This document shows, in pieces, positions 15,701-23,695 of a DNA stretch of 64,000 bases. Source of the DNA: Tangfeifania diversioriginum (GTDB lineage: Bacteria > Bacteroidota > Bacteroidia > Bacteroidales > Prolixibacteraceae); NCBI GenBank assembly GCA_945873105.1, contig CAMCBW010000031.1, positions 1 to 64,000 on the forward strand, given 5' to 3'. The notes under the pieces were generated by a model, which searched no databases, was not told where the DNA came from, and saw nothing but the letters and a program-made list of their open reading frames with translations. Every line of letters begins with the position of its first letter. Within the stretch, counting starts at the first letter, position 1. Both the position numbers and the translations under genes were made by a program.

Positions 15701-15820
15701 CCGATGAGATACCTGGAAGATGAAAAGCGCCGAACCAGCTTCGAAGAGGTCGCACAGGGATTTCACAAACTCAATGCCATTGCCGAGGCAATGCGTTGCC
15801 TCCAATGTTCCAAACACTAA
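12734..15820 (+). CDS. hydB: NuoF-like hydrogenase subunit fused to a GltD/NfnL-like flavoprotein
   Basis: This encodes 1028 residues in five parts. Residues 1-110 are a thioredoxin-like 2Fe-2S domain (C30, C35, C67, C71). Residues about 140-540 are the NuoF core, with the FMN/NADH loop GRGGGGFPTGLKWE at 185-198, the SLBB region, and ESCGKCTPCRLGT near 472 for a 4Fe-4S cluster. In place of the usual C-terminal bacterial ferredoxin, residues about 555-640 carry the GltD-type double-cluster region (CQNACPAGVNVPGYI, CGRVCTHPCESKC). After that come an FAD fold (IIGAGPSGLTCGYYL near 657) and an NAD(P) fold (VIGGGNTALDAARSA near 786, with YRRTREEMPA suggesting NADPH). The protein could link NADH, NADPH and the hydrogenase, perhaps by flavin-based bifurcation (inference). 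Confidence 0.9.
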   Translation: MYIKSLKDLKEIKSSFQKQESQYQFVAHVCYAAGCLSSDCREVKEALVKALEHEKLADKVKINLTGCMGACSLGPTLIINPGQTLYCNLKPSDMQHIVKEHIRKGKIATKYCYKDPETGKEIPNMQEINFFKHQKKIVLRNCGTIDFASLDEYVSRDGYFALCKAITEMTPTAVVDVIKRSGMRGRGGGGFPTGLKWEMASKEQSDQKYIICNADEGDPGAFMDRSLLEGDAHAVIEGMIIGGYAIGATKGVVYIRAEYPIAIERLTIAMKAAREYGLLGEHIFSSEFDFDIEIRIGAGAFVCGEETALMASVEGRRGEPTQKPPFPVQCGLYGKPTVINNVETFGSIAPILLQGADWFAAIGTEKSKGTKVFALAGDIRMKGLIEVPMGIALGKILFDIGGGIPKNKNFKVAQTGGPSGGCLTAEHLNTSIDYDSLIKHGAIMGSGGLIVADEDTCMVDMARFFMDFVQEESCGKCTPCRLGTKRMLEILERITVGQGEEGDVEKLIELGTSIKESAICGLGQTAANPVLSTIKYFRNEYNEHIQKKYCRSGVCSEMFISPCQNACPAGVNVPGYIALIAAGRVKDAYNLIRQDNPFPSICGRVCTHPCESKCRRAQLDEAIAIADLKRYAADYVLNSDEPYMNLMFQKNGKSVGIIGAGPSGLTCGYYLSRLGYTVDIYEEKSVAGGILAYGIPEYRQPKDILKKEIDSILQSGINIIYNTKVGEQISFAELKAKYGAIYVATGTQLSRKIGIEGEEKEGIYHGLDFLKDINLKKNVKVKGVVAVIGGGNTALDAARSALRLGADKVHILYRRTREEMPADRREIQETLDEGIILHELVAPVRFLGNGAVRQIECVKMEPGEFGKDGRRIPVKQADSHFTLNIDMAIPAVSQYSDLPFVTKKDLELTDWGTFVVDSTTQMTTQEGVFAGGDVARGSDVVITAIADGKVAARSIDKYLGGKGILNSGEPIELPNLHPDEANTIEHERFPMRYLEDEKRRTSFEEVAQGFHKLNAIAEAMRCLQCSKH

Positions 15821-15838
15821 TCTGATAATCATTTTATT

Positions 15839-17617
15839 ATGGCACTTGTTACACTAACCATCAACAATAAAACCATTCAGGCTGAAGAGGGAACCACCAT
15901 CTTTGAAGCAGCCAAACAAAATAACATTCTCATTCCTCACTTTTGCTACCTGGAAAATGTCCACCAGATTGGCTCCTGCCGGATCTGTGTCGTGGAGGTA
16001 GAGGGAGCCAGAAACCTGATGGCTTCCTGCGTTTCTGAAGTAAAAGAGGGGATGGTAGTCCAGACCAATACTTCAAAGGTCAGAAAAGTAAGGAAAGTAC
16101 TTTATGAGTTGATTCTTTCTGATCATCCCAAAAATTGTCTTGGGTGCCACCGAAACCAAAATTGTGAGTTGCAGGATCTTGGAGAACAGATCCAGATAGA
16201 CAGCTTCCGGTTCGAAGGAGTAAAGTCCAAGGATGTGGTAGACAGCTCCAGTGCTTCCATTGTCCGCGACAGCTCCAAATGTATCCTGTGCCGTCGATGC
16301 GTCACGGTTTGCAACGAAATTCAGGGAATTGGGGTCATGAATGCCCATCACAGGGGTTTTGCCACCTTCATTGGACCTTCTGAAGACGAAAGTCTGGGCC
16401 ATTCCATCTGTACCAATTGTGGACAATGCATCGTAGTTTGCCCGGTGGGCGCATTGAAGGAGAAAGATTCCACCCACATTGTGTGGGAGGCGCTGTTGGA
16501 CAAATCAAAAAAAGTGGTTGTTCAGACGGCACCCGCTGTTCGTGCTGCACTGGGTGAGAAATTTGGATATGAACCCGGAACATTGGTGACCGGGAAAATG
16601 GCCGCTGCCTTGCATGAGTTGGGCTTCGACTATGTATTTGACACCAATTTTGCAGCAGACCTCACCATCATGGAAGAGGGTTCTGAGTTTCTGAAAAGGG
16701 TAAATGATCAGCTGAATAGTACTACGGGCGCAGTTTTGCCCATGATCACGAGCTGTAGTCCGGGTTGGATCAAATATATTGAGCATCAGTACCCCGACCA
16801 GTTGGGTCACCTTTCCAGCTGCAAATCGCCCCACATGATGCTGGGAGCCCTGGTCAAGACCTATTTCGCAGAGAAGATAAAGGTGGATCCAAAGGATCTC
16901 TTTGTGGTGTCAGTCATGCCTTGTACTGCCAAAAAATTTGAGATTACCCGACCTGAAATGGAATCCAACGGAATCCGGGATGTTGATGCGGTGCTGACCA
17001 CCCGCGAGCTGGCGAGGATGATCAAAGATGCCGGAATTGAATTTACAGAGTTGAAAGATGCCGAATTTGATTCCCCTCTGGGTCTTTCCTCCGGAGCGGC
17101 AGATATCTTCGGGACGACCGGAGGTGTGATGGAGGCTGCGATCCGTACAGTCTATGAGCTGGTTACAGGGAGGGAATTGCCTATGGAGGCGCTTCATGTG
17201 CAGCCACTGGTTGGATTGCAGCAGATCAAAACAGCCGACCTGCTGATTGAGAACCCCCTCGAACCTTATGCTTTTCTGAACGGAGTCACTGTCAAAGTAG
17301 CCGTAACAAGCGGGTTAAAGGGAGCCAACATGCTGATGGAAGAGATTCGTTTGGGAAAAAGCCCCTACCATTTTATTGAAGTCATGGGATGTCCGGGCGG
17401 ATGCATCAGCGGCGGAGGGCAACCACGTCCGGTGAATAATATGGTAAGGATGAAGCGCATGGAGGCTATCTACCGGGAAGATGAAGGAAAAAGCTTGCGC
17501 AAATCGCACCTGAATGAGGATGTCATGACATTGTACAAAGAGTTTCTGGGACATCCTCTGGGACATGTATCACATGAGTTGCTGCATACCAGTTATGTAA
17601 AAAGAAAGAAGAATTAA
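15839..17617 (+). CDS. hydA: [FeFe]-hydrogenase catalytic subunit
   Basis: This encodes 592 residues. N-terminal domains in order: 2Fe-2S plant-ferredoxin fold (CYLENVHQIGSCRICVVEVEG), the NuoG-type Cys/His motif HPKNCLGCHRNQNC, and two 4Fe-4S motifs (CILCRRCVTVC, CTNCGQCIVVCPVG). All three H-cluster signatures are intact: TSCSPGW near residue 302, VMPCTAKK near 359 and MGCPGGCISGGGQPRP near 516. It should catalyse reversible proton reduction in the cytoplasm using electrons from the HydC/HydB partners encoded just upstream. Maturases HydE, HydF and HydG are not in the window and must be elsewhere. Presence of this enzyme indicates anaerobic, probably fermentative life. Confidence 0.97.
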   Translation: MALVTLTINNKTIQAEEGTTIFEAAKQNNILIPHFCYLENVHQIGSCRICVVEVEGARNLMASCVSEVKEGMVVQTNTSKVRKVRKVLYELILSDHPKNCLGCHRNQNCELQDLGEQIQIDSFRFEGVKSKDVVDSSSASIVRDSSKCILCRRCVTVCNEIQGIGVMNAHHRGFATFIGPSEDESLGHSICTNCGQCIVVCPVGALKEKDSTHIVWEALLDKSKKVVVQTAPAVRAALGEKFGYEPGTLVTGKMAAALHELGFDYVFDTNFAADLTIMEEGSEFLKRVNDQLNSTTGAVLPMITSCSPGWIKYIEHQYPDQLGHLSSCKSPHMMLGALVKTYFAEKIKVDPKDLFVVSVMPCTAKKFEITRPEMESNGIRDVDAVLTTRELARMIKDAGIEFTELKDAEFDSPLGLSSGAADIFGTTGGVMEAAIRTVYELVTGRELPMEALHVQPLVGLQQIKTADLLIENPLEPYAFLNGVTVKVAVTSGLKGANMLMEEIRLGKSPYHFIEVMGCPGGCISGGGQPRPVNNMVRMKRMEAIYREDEGKSLRKSHLNEDVMTLYKEFLGHPLGHVSHELLHTSYVKRKKN

Positions 17618-17627
17618 TTGAGCATGG

Positions 17628-17670
17628 AAAGTTGAGCGTGGAGAGCGGAATACTTCCACCGCTCAACTTT
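17628..17670. terminator. Bidirectional terminator between hydA and cysS
   Basis: AAAGTTGAGCG (17628-17638 region) pairs with CGCTCAACTTT ending at 17670, and an inner GTGGA/TCCAC pair extends the stem. T-rich sequence follows on the plus strand. It sits between convergent genes, and its right arm covers the last codons and stop of cysS. Confidence 0.75.
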
Positions 17671-19132
17671 TTAGTTTCCAGTCAGCCCCCTCTTTGGTGT
17701 CCTTGATTTCAAAGCCCAGCGCAGTAAGGCGGTCCCGAATTTGGTCAGAGGTAGCCCAGTCTTTTTTCTGTTTGGCCTCCTGGCGAAGTGTCAGCAACAT
17801 ATCTACCATTTTGGTAAATAGCTCATTGCTGGCCAAATCTCCGGTCGAAGCTCGAATTCCGAGTACAACTTCCACCATGTCCTTGTAGAGTTGCTGAAGC
17901 TTTGGAAGATCAGCAGCCGTAATCGTAGCGTTTCCATCGTTGATGGAGTTGATCATCTTTGCCCCATCGAAAAGGTGGGCGATCAGGATCGGACTGTTCA
18001 GGTCGTCGTTCAGAGCCGCATAGCAATCATCCCTTAATTTTCCTACATCTATTGTTGAAACGGCAGCTGTCTTAAGATTTTGCAGCAAGTCCATGGCATT
18101 CCTCAGCCTTACCAGTCCCTTTTCAGCGGCTTGCAACGCCTCGTTGGAGAAATCAAGCGGACTGCGGTAATGGGCCTGCAACATAAAGAAACGGATGGTC
18201 ATCGGATCATAGGCCTTCTCCAGCAAAGCATGTGACCCGTTGAAGAACTCGTCCAATTGAATAAAATTACCCAGCGACTTGCCCATCTTTTGACCATTGA
18301 TGGTGATCATGTTGTTGTGGATCCAGTAGTTGACGGTGGCGTGGCCGAAACAGGCCATTCCCTGTGCAACCTCCGCTTCGTGGTGCGGGAAAAGCAGATC
18401 CAATCCTCCGCCATGGATATCAAAGGTCTCTCCCAGGTACTTGGTACTCATGGCCGTACACTCCGTATGCCATCCAGGGAAGCCATCTCCCCAGGGGGAG
18501 GGCCAGCGCATGATGTGCTCGGGAAGTGCATTCTTCCACAAGGCAAAATCGAGCCCCGATTTCTTCTCATTCTGGCCATCCAGGTCACGGGTATTGGTGT
18601 AGAGATCCTCAATTTTCCGGCCGGAAAGAATCCCGTAAGGATACTTTTGTGCATAAGTTTCCACATCAAAATAGACAGATCCATTGGTTTCGTAGGCAAA
18701 CCCGGCATCGATCATCTTTTTCACCGCTTCGATCTGCTCGATAATGTGTCCGGATGCTGTTGGCTCAATGCTGGGTGGCAGTACATTTAGCTGCGCCATG
18801 TTCTTGCGGTAGCTGTTGGTGTAGATCTGGACAATCTCCATCGGTTCGAGTGCTTCCACCCTGGCCCTTTTGGCGACCTTGTCCTCTCCTTCATCTGCAT
18901 CGTTGACCAGATGACCAACATCGGTTATATTCCTGACATAGCGGACCTTGTAACCGATGTGCAGCAGGTAGCGGAAAAGCAGGTCGAAGGTGATGGCCGG
19001 ACGGGCATGACCCAGGTGGGCATTTCCATAGACCGTTGGTCCGCAAACATACATCCCGACATGGTCCTTGTGAATTGGGACAAAAAGCTCTTTCTTGCGG
19101 GTCAGGGTGTTGTACAGGGTTAAATTTTCCAT
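17663..19132 (-). CDS. cysS: Cysteinyl-tRNA synthetase
   Basis: This encodes 489 residues, full length for the family. Class I signatures are present: [12 protein letters not shown] (HIGH region, near residue 40) and [10 protein letters not shown] (KMSKS loop). Zinc-binding residues appear in [15 protein letters not shown] (Cys) and in the [10 protein letters not shown] and HHEAEVAQG regions. It charges tRNA-Cys with cysteine in the cytoplasm. It is convergent with hydA, with a shared terminator in the gap. The C-terminal DALR and tRNA-binding helices end in KLKS. Confidence 0.97.
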   Translation of the reverse strand: MENLTLYNTLTRKKELFVPIHKDHVGMYVCGPTVYGNAHLGHARPAITFDLLFRYLLHIGYKVRYVRNITDVGHLVNDADEGEDKVAKRARVEALEPMEIVQIYTNSYRKNMAQLNVLPPSIEPTASGHIIEQIEAVKKMIDAGFAYETNGSVYFDVETYAQKYPYGILSGRKIEDLYTNTRDLDGQNEKKSGLDFALWKNALPEHIMRWPSPWGDGFPGWHTECTAMSTKYLGETFDIHGGGLDLLFPHHEAEVAQGMACFGHATVNYWIHNNMITINGQKMGKSLGNFIQLDEFFNGSHALLEKAYDPMTIRFFMLQAHYRSPLDFSNEALQAAEKGLVRLRNAMDLLQNLKTAAVSTIDVGKLRDDCYAALNDDLNSPILIAHLFDGAKMINSINDGNATITAADLPKLQQLYKDMVEVVLGIRASTGDLASNELFTKMVDMLLTLRQEAKQKKDWATSDQIRDRLTALGFEIKDTKEGADWKLKS

Positions 19133-19257
19133 GGGGTTGAATGTAGAGATCTAGCCACAAAATTAATGTTTGATGGGATATTAAGATGCAAGATTATTTG
19201 ATTTCTATTGGCAACAGATCTTGCCCGGATATTATTGTAATGAGTTAAAAACACAAG

Positions 19258-19593
19258 TCAAGGTAAAGCAATCTTTGAAAGTATTTCAATTTTTACACCT
19301 GTTCTTTTTATCTCGGTAACAAAAGGATTATTTGAATTAAAATCCTGCATTGATATTGGGTGTGGTTCTATCCTGTAATCAAAGTCTGAAGCCAAAAGCA
19401 TTAATTGTACCTGTAAATCAAATTTTCCATAATCATCCAGGCTATCAAAAATCAAGGCCACATCGATATCACTTCCAGGGTGTTCAGAGTTCTTAGCATA
19501 AGAACCAAATAAATAGGCACAAATGAGTTTATCATTCCTCTCTGACACCTCAGAAAGAAAATTAGCTAATATTTTATCAATTTTTTTATCCAT
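19258..19593 (-). CDS. Minimal nucleotidyltransferase (MNT/MntA-type)
   Basis: This encodes 111 residues. The catalytic signature is LFGSYAKNSEHPGSDIDVAL, with GS at 30-31 and D42-x-D44, the GSx10DxD pattern of MNT-type nucleotidyltransferases. In MntA/HepT systems the MNT protein modifies and silences its HEPN toxin partner. The HEPN partner is encoded directly upstream and its original frame would have overlapped this start by 28 bases, but that partner now carries a stop codon (see 19566-20066). This gene itself looks intact, with an ATG start. Confidence 0.85.
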   Translation of the reverse strand: MDKKIDKILANFLSEVSERNDKLICAYLFGSYAKNSEHPGSDIDVALIFDSLDDYGKFDLQVQLMLLASDFDYRIEPHPISMQDFNSNNPFVTEIKRTGVKIEILSKIALP

Positions 19594-20066
19594 TGTCTTA
19601 TTTCGGCTATTTCGTCAACCCATTCTTTAGTATATTCAGGAGTACATCTTTTTTGAAACCCCTTTTTATAATCATCATATCAGGTATTCAGATTGAATGC
19701 AGTAATTGTCGTTAATTTCAATTTAATATCATTATCCAATGCAAGAGATGAATCTTTTGCAAGTTTAAGAAGGTTATGGATAAATGGCGGATAATCCTCC
19801 TTCTCCTGTACAAAATAGGCTTTCAATAATTTTTCAATCACAAGATGTCCAACAAACAATGACCAACTGTATCGTCTTGTCGCAAACATGGCCATCATGG
19901 TATCAAAGTCATCATCTGAACTGGTGACCCAATAATCAATAATCTTTTGTTTATCAAATTGCTCAGTTTTCACAAAACAAAGATAATTATATTTACAATC
20001 TTCAAGTTTATCTGTAACCTGTAATATATTAATGATTGCATTGTTTAAGCGATGTATGTTTACCAA
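19566..20066 (-). pseudogene. HEPN-domain protein interrupted by an in-frame TGA
   Basis: The frame from a TTG at 20066 runs to a TGA at 19680-19682, giving a protein of up to 128 residues. It has HEPN features: DYWVTSSDDDFDTM, a GHLVIEKLLKAYFV helix and PFIHNLLKLA. Past the TGA the same frame continues with YDDYKKGFQKRCTPEYTKEW and ends at 19566, exactly the expected C terminus of this HEPN family, where an Arg follows the FNL motif. So a CGA-to-TGA change is likely. The start codon is uncertain because no ATG is present upstream of the HEPN core. The product would lack its last helix of about 38 residues. Confidence 0.8.
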
Positions 20067-20090
20067 AATGGTCCTTTTCTTCTATCTTTG
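20059..20090 (+). promoter_or_regulatory. Promoter of the Phd-type antitoxin gene
   Basis: TATCTTTG at 20083-20090 matches the -7 element TAnnTTTG, and TTTA at 20059-20062 sits 20 bases before it, close to the usual -33 spacing. The ATG follows 30 bases later. It overlaps the start of the divergent HEPN frame. Confidence 0.5.
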
Positions 20091-20120
20091 GAAAGATGAT
20101 GTGTTTAAAAAGAAATATTT

Positions 20121-20372
20121 ATGTTAGTGATTAGTAGCAGAGAGTTTCGGGAAAATCAAAGGAAGTATTTTGACCTGATCGATCAAAAAGAACAGGTCAT
20201 CGTACAACGCGGGAAAAACAAATCCTATGCGTTGGTTCCAATTGATGAAACATTTAAATATTTCTCAGAACCTGAGATTATGGAACGACTGGAGCGTTCA
20301 ATTGAAGAAGCAAGTCAAGGTAAGTTAACTTCTGTAAAGCCTGAAGAGATTTCTCATCTGCTGGGAGTATAA
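20121..20372 (+). CDS. Phd/YefM-family antitoxin
   Basis: This encodes 83 residues with the Phd/YefM pattern: N-terminal SSREFRENQRKYFDLIDQKEQVIVQRGKNKSYALVPID is the DNA-binding/dimer fold, and the acidic helical tail would wrap the toxin. These proteins neutralise RelE/Txe/YoeB toxins and repress their own operon. The partner has been lost: only the last codons of a Txe/YoeB-like toxin remain just downstream (20397-20477). The antitoxin gene looks intact and has its own promoter, so it is now an orphan. Confidence 0.85.
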   Translation: MLVISSREFRENQRKYFDLIDQKEQVIVQRGKNKSYALVPIDETFKYFSEPEIMERLERSIEEASQGKLTSVKPEEISHLLGV

Positions 20373-20396
20373 TCTACGAATTTAAATTAACGATAG

Positions 20397-20477
20397 CATA
20401 GATTGGTATATATCATCGAAGAAGCTAAAATCACCGTTCTGATATTACAGTCTAAAGGCCATTATAGTGATAAATAA
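20397..20477 (+). pseudogene. C-terminal remnant of a Txe/YoeB-type toxin
   Basis: The frame from 20397 reads HRLVYIIEEAKITVLILQSK followed by GHYSDK and a stop. This is the conserved end of Txe/YoeB RNase toxins, which finish with an HRLVY...GHY pattern. The preceding codon in this frame is a stop and there is no start, so roughly the first two thirds of the toxin have been deleted. The remnant lies 24 bases after the antitoxin stop, where an intact toxin would be. Confidence 0.75.
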
Positions 20478-20499
20478 AATAAAATAATTTCAACATACC

Positions 20500-21330
20500 A
20501 TGAAAAATTCCTTTGTTAAAATTCTGCTCTTTGTGGCAGTTTTCACCAACGCTTCCTGCTCCTTTTCCCAAAATAAACAGGCATCGGAAGGTCCGGTGGT
20601 GCTGATAAGTACCAAATATGGTGACATGAAGGTGGTGCTCTACAATGAAACGCCACTGCACCGTGATAATTTCATGAAGTTGACGAAGGAGGGAGTCTTT
20701 GACAGCCTGTTGTTCCACCGGGTGATCAAGGGGTTCATGGTACAGGGGGGTGATCCCCAGTCGAAAAGGGCGACAAGAGAGCAGGTTTTAGGGGATGGAG
20801 ACCTCAATTATACAGTTCCCGCAGAGATCGTACCCGGAATCATCCACAAAAAAGGCGTAATCGCGGCAGCCAGAAACGGGGATGAGGACAATCCGGAACG
20901 CCGTTCTTCTGCCACCCAATTTTACCTTGCACAAGGGAAAGTATACAAATTTGACGATGTTCCTTCCATCGAACAAAACATCAATGGCAGGATCGCAGAA
21001 TCACTTTTCCTGAAGTACAAGTCTGACAAGATAGACACCTTGATGCTGTTCCAGATGGCCCGGAACAAGGAGGGTTATGACAAATTGCTCGATAAGCTGA
21101 AGCAAAAAGCGATACTTGAAACAGACAAGCATCCGGTTAAACTGACCAAACAGCAAATTGAGACCTATACAACGCTAGGAGGGATCCCACACCTGGATGG
21201 AGCTTATACCGTTTTTGGAGAGGTACTGGATGGCTTGGCGGTGATTGATTCCATTGCCGCACAGCCTACAGGTGCCATGGATCGTCCGCTGGAAAATATC
21301 CGGATGACGATCAAGGTAATTAAGGAGTAA
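20500..21330 (+). CDS. Peptidyl-prolyl cis-trans isomerase, cyclophilin type, lipoprotein
   Basis: This encodes 276 residues. The N terminus MKNSFVKILLFVAVFTNASC is a lipoprotein signal with the cysteine at residue 20, so the enzyme should be anchored in the periplasm. The cyclophilin fold is present in two halves: TKYGDMKVVLYNETPLHRDNF, VFDSLLFHRVIKGFMVQGGD and AARNGDEDNPERRSSATQFYL, then after an insertion of about 75 charged, helical residues LDGAYTVFGEVLDGLAVIDSIA. It assists folding by proline isomerisation. Insertions of this sort are common in Bacteroidota cyclophilins. The 3' end overlaps the convergent aroA end by 11 bases. Confidence 0.92.
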   Translation: MKNSFVKILLFVAVFTNASCSFSQNKQASEGPVVLISTKYGDMKVVLYNETPLHRDNFMKLTKEGVFDSLLFHRVIKGFMVQGGDPQSKRATREQVLGDGDLNYTVPAEIVPGIIHKKGVIAAARNGDEDNPERRSSATQFYLAQGKVYKFDDVPSIEQNINGRIAESLFLKYKSDKIDTLMLFQMARNKEGYDKLLDKLKQKAILETDKHPVKLTKQQIETYTTLGGIPHLDGAYTVFGEVLDGLAVIDSIAAQPTGAMDRPLENIRMTIKVIKE

Positions 21331-22564
21331 CGGTTTCGATGGCAAAACCAACTACCTTCAAATCCTCGTAAAAAGAGGGATAGGATTTGGTAACCACCAT
21401 GGCATCCGCAATTCGGATGTTGCCGTGGAAGAGTGCAGCCGGGGCAAAGGCCATGGCCATCCGGTGGTCGTCGTAGGTTGCAATGATGGGGTCCTTCTGA
21501 ACCATTGATGCGACAATCAAACCATCCCAGGCCAACTCACCATCCGCAGGTTCAGTGAGGAGGACACCCAGTTTGGCGCACTCATTTTTTAAGGCAAGAA
21601 TGCGGTCTGTCTCCTTGATTTTCAAAGTTTTCAATCCTGTAAAATGGAAAGGCAGCTTCTTGCCGATGGCCAATACCACAAAAGTTTGTGCGATATCAGG
21701 GTTTTCTATAAAGTTCAGATTCAGTTTTTTCAGTGCGATTGACTTGTCTTTGGTTAACCGGACTGAATCTCCTTCCTGCCTGGACCTGATTCCAAAATAT
21801 TGTTCAAACCATCCGGCTTGAACAGCATCACCCTGCAGGCTATTCAACAGAAGTCCTTTCAGGTATAGATCGCAATGATCGGACAAGGCTGCGAGTGCGT
21901 ACCAGTAGGAGGCTCCCGACCAATCGGCCTCCACGGAATAGGATACCGGTTTGTAGCCCTGTGCTTCAATTCTGATTTCATTACCGCTCCACAGCGATTT
22001 GATCCCAAACTTCTTCATCAGTTGAAGGGTCATTTCGATGTAGGAGCGTGAGGTAATCCTGTTCAACAGGCGGAGGGTCAATCCTCCCTGAACGGTTGGC
22101 GCCACCATCAGCAGGGCAGAGATGTACTGACTGCTGATACTGCCATCCAGTTCAATGGTGCCCCCCTTCAGGGCTGTGCCCGTAATCTTCAATGGCGGAT
22201 ATCCTTCAACACCGGTGTATTCAATCTGGGCACCCATCTTCCGCAGGGCATCCACCAAAATGGAGATTGGGCGTTGCTGCATGCGCTCTGATCCTGTAAT
22301 GTGCCACTCCCCAACGATCTTCGCAAGATAGGCTGTCAAAAAACGCATGGCGGTGCCTGCATGGCCAATGTTGAAATGGTTGGTATTTGATTCCAGCACC
22401 TGGTTCATCACCAGCGAGTCATCGCAGTCGGATAAATTTTTTACGGGGAAGGAGGAGTAACTCAAGGCATTGATGATGAGTACCCTGTTGCTGATACTTT
22501 TGGAAGCCGGAAGTTTAATCTCTCCGGAAAGGTTTGAATCCGTTTTGGTGAGAAGTATCTGCAT
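21320..22564 (-). CDS. aroA: 3-phosphoshikimate 1-carboxyvinyltransferase (EPSP synthase)
   Basis: This encodes 414 residues. Signatures include LPASKSISNRVLIINAL near residue 20, the GHAGTAMRFLTAYLA motif near 83, the RPISILVDALRKMGA region, and KETDRILALKNE plus YDDHRMAMAFA near the C terminus. It transfers enolpyruvate from PEP to shikimate-3-phosphate in aromatic amino-acid synthesis. It follows aroB on the same strand with only 3 bases between stop and start, so the two are one operon. Confidence 0.95.
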   Translation of the reverse strand: MQILLTKTDSNLSGEIKLPASKSISNRVLIINALSYSSFPVKNLSDCDDSLVMNQVLESNTNHFNIGHAGTAMRFLTAYLAKIVGEWHITGSERMQQRPISILVDALRKMGAQIEYTGVEGYPPLKITGTALKGGTIELDGSISSQYISALLMVAPTVQGGLTLRLLNRITSRSYIEMTLQLMKKFGIKSLWSGNEIRIEAQGYKPVSYSVEADWSGASYWYALAALSDHCDLYLKGLLLNSLQGDAVQAGWFEQYFGIRSRQEGDSVRLTKDKSIALKKLNLNFIENPDIAQTFVVLAIGKKLPFHFTGLKTLKIKETDRILALKNECAKLGVLLTEPADGELAWDGLIVASMVQKDPIIATYDDHRMAMAFAPAALFHGNIRIADAMVVTKSYPSFYEDLKVVGFAIETVTP

Positions 22565-22567
22565 GAC

Positions 22568-23632
22568 TTAAATGTTGTTTACCTCCCTGAAAAAATCGAG
22601 CGCTTCAAAAATCTCTTTCTTGCTGCAGTTTCGGTTGATTTCAACTTCACCTACTGAGGTAATCAGGGTAAAATTGATCCGTTTCCCTTCGTTCTTTTTA
22701 TCGTGTCCCATCAATTCATAAAATGATTCATAATCTTCTTCAGCAACCTGGTATCTCCCATAGATGGCGAGGAGCCACTCTGTCAGGTTGTGCAGGATAC
22801 CATCCGCGAACCCACAACTCAATTTGGAGAGATAGAGCTCGGTTATCATTCCGAAGGCTACGGCATGTCCATGTAAAAGCGGTTTTCCCTGTTTGAGGGA
22901 GAGACTTTCAAAGGCATGTCCGACCGTATGGCCAAAATTCAGCGCCTTCCGGATGTTTCTTTCGTGGGGGTCCTGTTCAACGAAATAGGTTTTGATCATC
23001 ACCGATCGGGCAATCATCCCCCGAAGTTCAATGAAATCGGGATGCATCAGGTCGAAATTCCTGAGCTCAGCGAGGTGATCCTGGGAATGGATTAACCCGT
23101 GTTTGATCATCTCAGCATAACCCGATATGAAATTATCGTGGTCAAGTGTTTTTAAGAAACGGGTGTCGATGATTACCTGGAGCGGTTGGTTAATCACCCC
23201 GATCTCATTTTTGAGACCATTGAAGTTAAAGCCAGTTTTACCTCCCACAGAGGCATCAACCTGAGCCAGTAAAGTGGTTGGAATATTGATAAACTGAACT
23301 CCGCGTTTGAAAGTGGAGGCAGCAAAACTACCAAGGTCTGTGACCATTCCACCTCCCAGATTCACCACCAGCGATTTACGGTCGGCTCCGTTGCGGCTCA
23401 GGAAAAGCCAGATCTGTTCGACCGAGGAGAGCAATTTGTGTTCTTCCCCGGCAGGAACAACAATCTTTTTAAATTTCTCTATCCCGGGTGTATCACACAG
23501 CAGCGGCAAACAAAAGAGGTCGCTGTTCTGGTCACATACCAGGAATAGCTTGTCGTCCGGGAAATTGACCATGCTTGCAGCCAGCACACTTTCAAGCTGG
23601 TCGGTGACGACCACAGGATTATTTTGAGCCAT
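22568..23632 (-). CDS. aroB: 3-dehydroquinate synthase
   Basis: This encodes 354 residues from the ATG at 23632 (MAQNNPVVVTDQ); a TTG 11 codons upstream is possible but less likely. It shows the NAD-binding region VNLGGGMVTDLGSFAASTFKRG, then IPTTLLAQVDASVGGKTG, the metal-site helix SGYAEMIKHGLI and the FGHTVGHAFE motif. It cyclises DAHP to 3-dehydroquinate in the shikimate pathway. It is first in a two-gene operon with aroA. Confidence 0.95.
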   Translation of the reverse strand: MAQNNPVVVTDQLESVLAASMVNFPDDKLFLVCDQNSDLFCLPLLCDTPGIEKFKKIVVPAGEEHKLLSSVEQIWLFLSRNGADRKSLVVNLGGGMVTDLGSFAASTFKRGVQFINIPTTLLAQVDASVGGKTGFNFNGLKNEIGVINQPLQVIIDTRFLKTLDHDNFISGYAEMIKHGLIHSQDHLAELRNFDLMHPDFIELRGMIARSVMIKTYFVEQDPHERNIRKALNFGHTVGHAFESLSLKQGKPLLHGHAVAFGMITELYLSKLSCGFADGILHNLTEWLLAIYGRYQVAEEDYESFYELMGHDKKNEGKRINFTLITSVGEVEINRNCSKKEIFEALDFFREVNNI

Positions 23633-23695
23633 ATCGTAAAGGATCTTCTTTTTGTCCAGCTGCAAAGGTAAAGAAATTTATTTCCGAGGCCTACA

